From NCBI RefSeq assembly GCF_001548035.1, contig NZ_AP014723.1:186001-250000 (forward strand): a stretch of 64,000 nucleotides of DNA. The letters run 5' to 3'. The DNA is from Sulfurospirillum sp. UCH001. Lineage in GTDB: Bacteria > Campylobacterota > Campylobacteria > Campylobacterales > Sulfurospirillaceae. Shown piece after piece: positions 63,152 through 64,000 of the stretch (position 1 is its first letter; every line of letters starts with the position of its first letter). The notes beneath the pieces were generated by a model. That model saw nothing but the letters and a program-made list of their open reading frames with translations. It was not told the origin of the DNA and did not search any database. The position numbers and the translations under genes are program-made.

Positions 63152-64000
63152 TGAAACTTACAGAAGAGCAAAAAACCCTTTATAATGAACTTTCTATGGC
63201 AGAAAAAGCTGCAATTTTGATGATTCAGTTAGGCGAAGATGCGACGGCAAATCTTTTTTCACATATGGAAATTGATGTCGTGACCGATATTTCTAAATTT
63301 ATTGCCACTGCTAAAACAATTGATAAATCTGTTGCAAATGCTGTTTTGGAAGAGTTTTATGTCATTTTACAATCCAACCAATACATCAGAAGTGGTGGTA
63401 TGGAATATGCAAAAGAGATTCTTTATCGTACTTTTGGTGCAGAAGGTGCTCAAAAGATTCTTGATAAACTTTCTAAATCAATGGAAAATTCACAGAGCTT
63501 TGGATATCTTTCTCAAATTAAGCCTCAGCAGTTGGGTGATTTTATTATTAATGAGCACCCACAAACCGTTGCGCTTATTTTAGCACATATGGACCCTACG
63601 AGCGCGGCTGAAACACTCTCGTTCTTCCCTGATCAGCTTCGAAGTGAAGTTACGATTAGAATGGCAAATTTAGGTGAAATTTCACCTTCAGTTGTTAAAC
63701 GCGTTTCTGCAGTATTGGAAAATAAATTAGAATCATTGACTTCTTATAAGGTTGAAGTGGGTGGCCCACGAGCTGTTGCAGAAATTCTTAATCGTCTTGG
63801 TCAAAAAGCTTCTAAGACAACTATCGCATATATTGAACAAGCCGATGAAAAATTGGCATCTGTTATTAAAGATATGATGTTCACTTTCGAAGATATTATG
63901 AAGCTTGATGGAAATGCTGTACGTGAAATTCTTAAAGTAGCAGATAAACGTGATCTAATGGTTGCTCTTAAGGGATCAGCAGATGATTTGAAACGAAAAT
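63151..64000 (+). CDS. fliG: Flagellar motor switch protein FliG (partial, 3' end beyond window)
   Basis: The first 283 residues are present and the frame is open to the window end; full FliG is about 340. AEKAAILMIQLGEDATANLFSHMEI is the FliF-binding N-terminal domain, QQLGDFIINEHPQTVALILAHMDP the middle domain with the EHPQ motif, and FTFEDIMKLDGNAVREILKVADKRDL the beginning of the C-terminal torque domain. FliG sits between the MS ring and stators. ATG overlaps the fliF stop (TAATG). Confidence 0.97.
   Translation, partial: MKLTEEQKTLYNELSMAEKAAILMIQLGEDATANLFSHMEIDVVTDISKFIATAKTIDKSVANAVLEEFYVILQSNQYIRSGGMEYAKEILYRTFGAEGAQKILDKLSKSMENSQSFGYLSQIKPQQLGDFIINEHPQTVALILAHMDPTSAAETLSFFPDQLRSEVTIRMANLGEISPSVVKRVSAVLENKLESLTSYKVEVGGPRAVAEILNRLGQKASKTTIAYIEQADEKLASVIKDMMFTFEDIMKLDGNAVREILKVADKRDLMVALKGSADDLKRK

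Noticed and set aside
1-64000. Defence island, prophage, CRISPR array or integrated element
   Set aside because: Gene content and order are core for Campylobacterota throughout; no integrase, transposase, repeat array or shift in base composition was seen.

Overview
The window is AT-rich bacterial chromosome, and it looks like a member of the Campylobacterota, most likely Sulfurospirillum or a close relative. Three things suggest this. (1) The gene order repeats, block by block, the order I recall from Campylobacter jejuni: nuoN-pflA; moaA, rsmE, rpmE, rsmI, rlmB, two envelope genes, aminotransferase, hom, yraN-like, trxA, trxB; dapB-purF; SPFH gene-ilvE; queH-fabZ-lpxA-clpX-mreB-mreC-carB; lpxB-greA; cheV-cheA-cheW; serB-tal; rplY-pth-lptF/G-lysA-pheA-hisC-fliF-fliG. 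(2) Several proteins belong to this phylum: PflA, a CheA with a fused receiver, and an LpxJ-like phosphatase. (3) Promoters are extended -10 boxes (TTTTTGnTATAAT-like) without a clear -35, as is typical of this group. Genus placement is inference. I found no rRNA, tRNA, insertion sequence, prophage or CRISPR array, and no gene-free stretch longer than about 210 bases.

Layout. 1-7.1 kb: end of a nuoN-like gene, flagellar pflA, then miaA with a coupled aldehyde dehydrogenase on the minus strand, and a UbiA-family prenyltransferase followed by two uncharacterised genes. 7.1-9.0 kb: a split energy-taxis receptor (PAS protein plus membrane MCP with a C-terminal zinc-binding CZB domain). 9.1-23.4 kb: molybdopterin genes (moaA, moeA) and a long plus-strand run for rRNA methylation, ribosomal protein L31, a RodZ-like membrane protein, amino-acid synthesis (alaC, hom, dapB), thioredoxin/thioredoxin reductase, purF and a radical SAM protein. 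23.4-32.3 kb: minus-strand ilvE-SPFH-hisIE and two small membrane proteins, a second aldehyde dehydrogenase with bcp on the plus strand, and a large minus-strand DUF748/AsmA-like protein. 32.4-42.9 kb: queH, fabZ, lpxA, clpX, mreB, mreC, carB, a short Sua5/YrdC-like gene and two other small genes. 42.9-52.7 kb: tcdA and surE (minus), lpxB, greA, argC, an LpxJ-like gene, cheV-cheA-cheW, metF-like (minus). 52.8-64 kb: serB, tal, an interrupted pilT-like gene, rplY, pth, an LptF/G-like permease, lysA, pheA, hisC, fliF and the start of fliG.

How the genes work together. Lipid A synthesis is represented by fabZ, lpxA, the LpxJ-like enzyme and lpxB, and export by the LptF/G-like permease. Motility and taxis are represented by pflA, fliF, fliG, cheV/A/W and the split receptor. 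Amino-acid synthesis (hom, dapB, lysA, argC, hisIE, hisC, pheA, serB, ilvE, alaC) is scattered between housekeeping genes, often with 1-11 base overlaps that suggest translational coupling.

The clearest anomaly is the pilT-like ATPase gene at 54465-55667. It is intact in frame apart from one TAG codon exactly where a conserved glutamine is expected. Other points worth checking are two probably leaderless mRNAs (pflA, rlmB), several strong intergenic hairpins without U tracts (rpmE, trxA-trxB, greA, carB and aldehyde dehydrogenase leaders), a RodZ-like protein far from mreB, a short Sua5/YrdC-like protein and a tandem pair of small membrane paralogues. I did not find a convincing new multi-gene system; most of the window is core genome.
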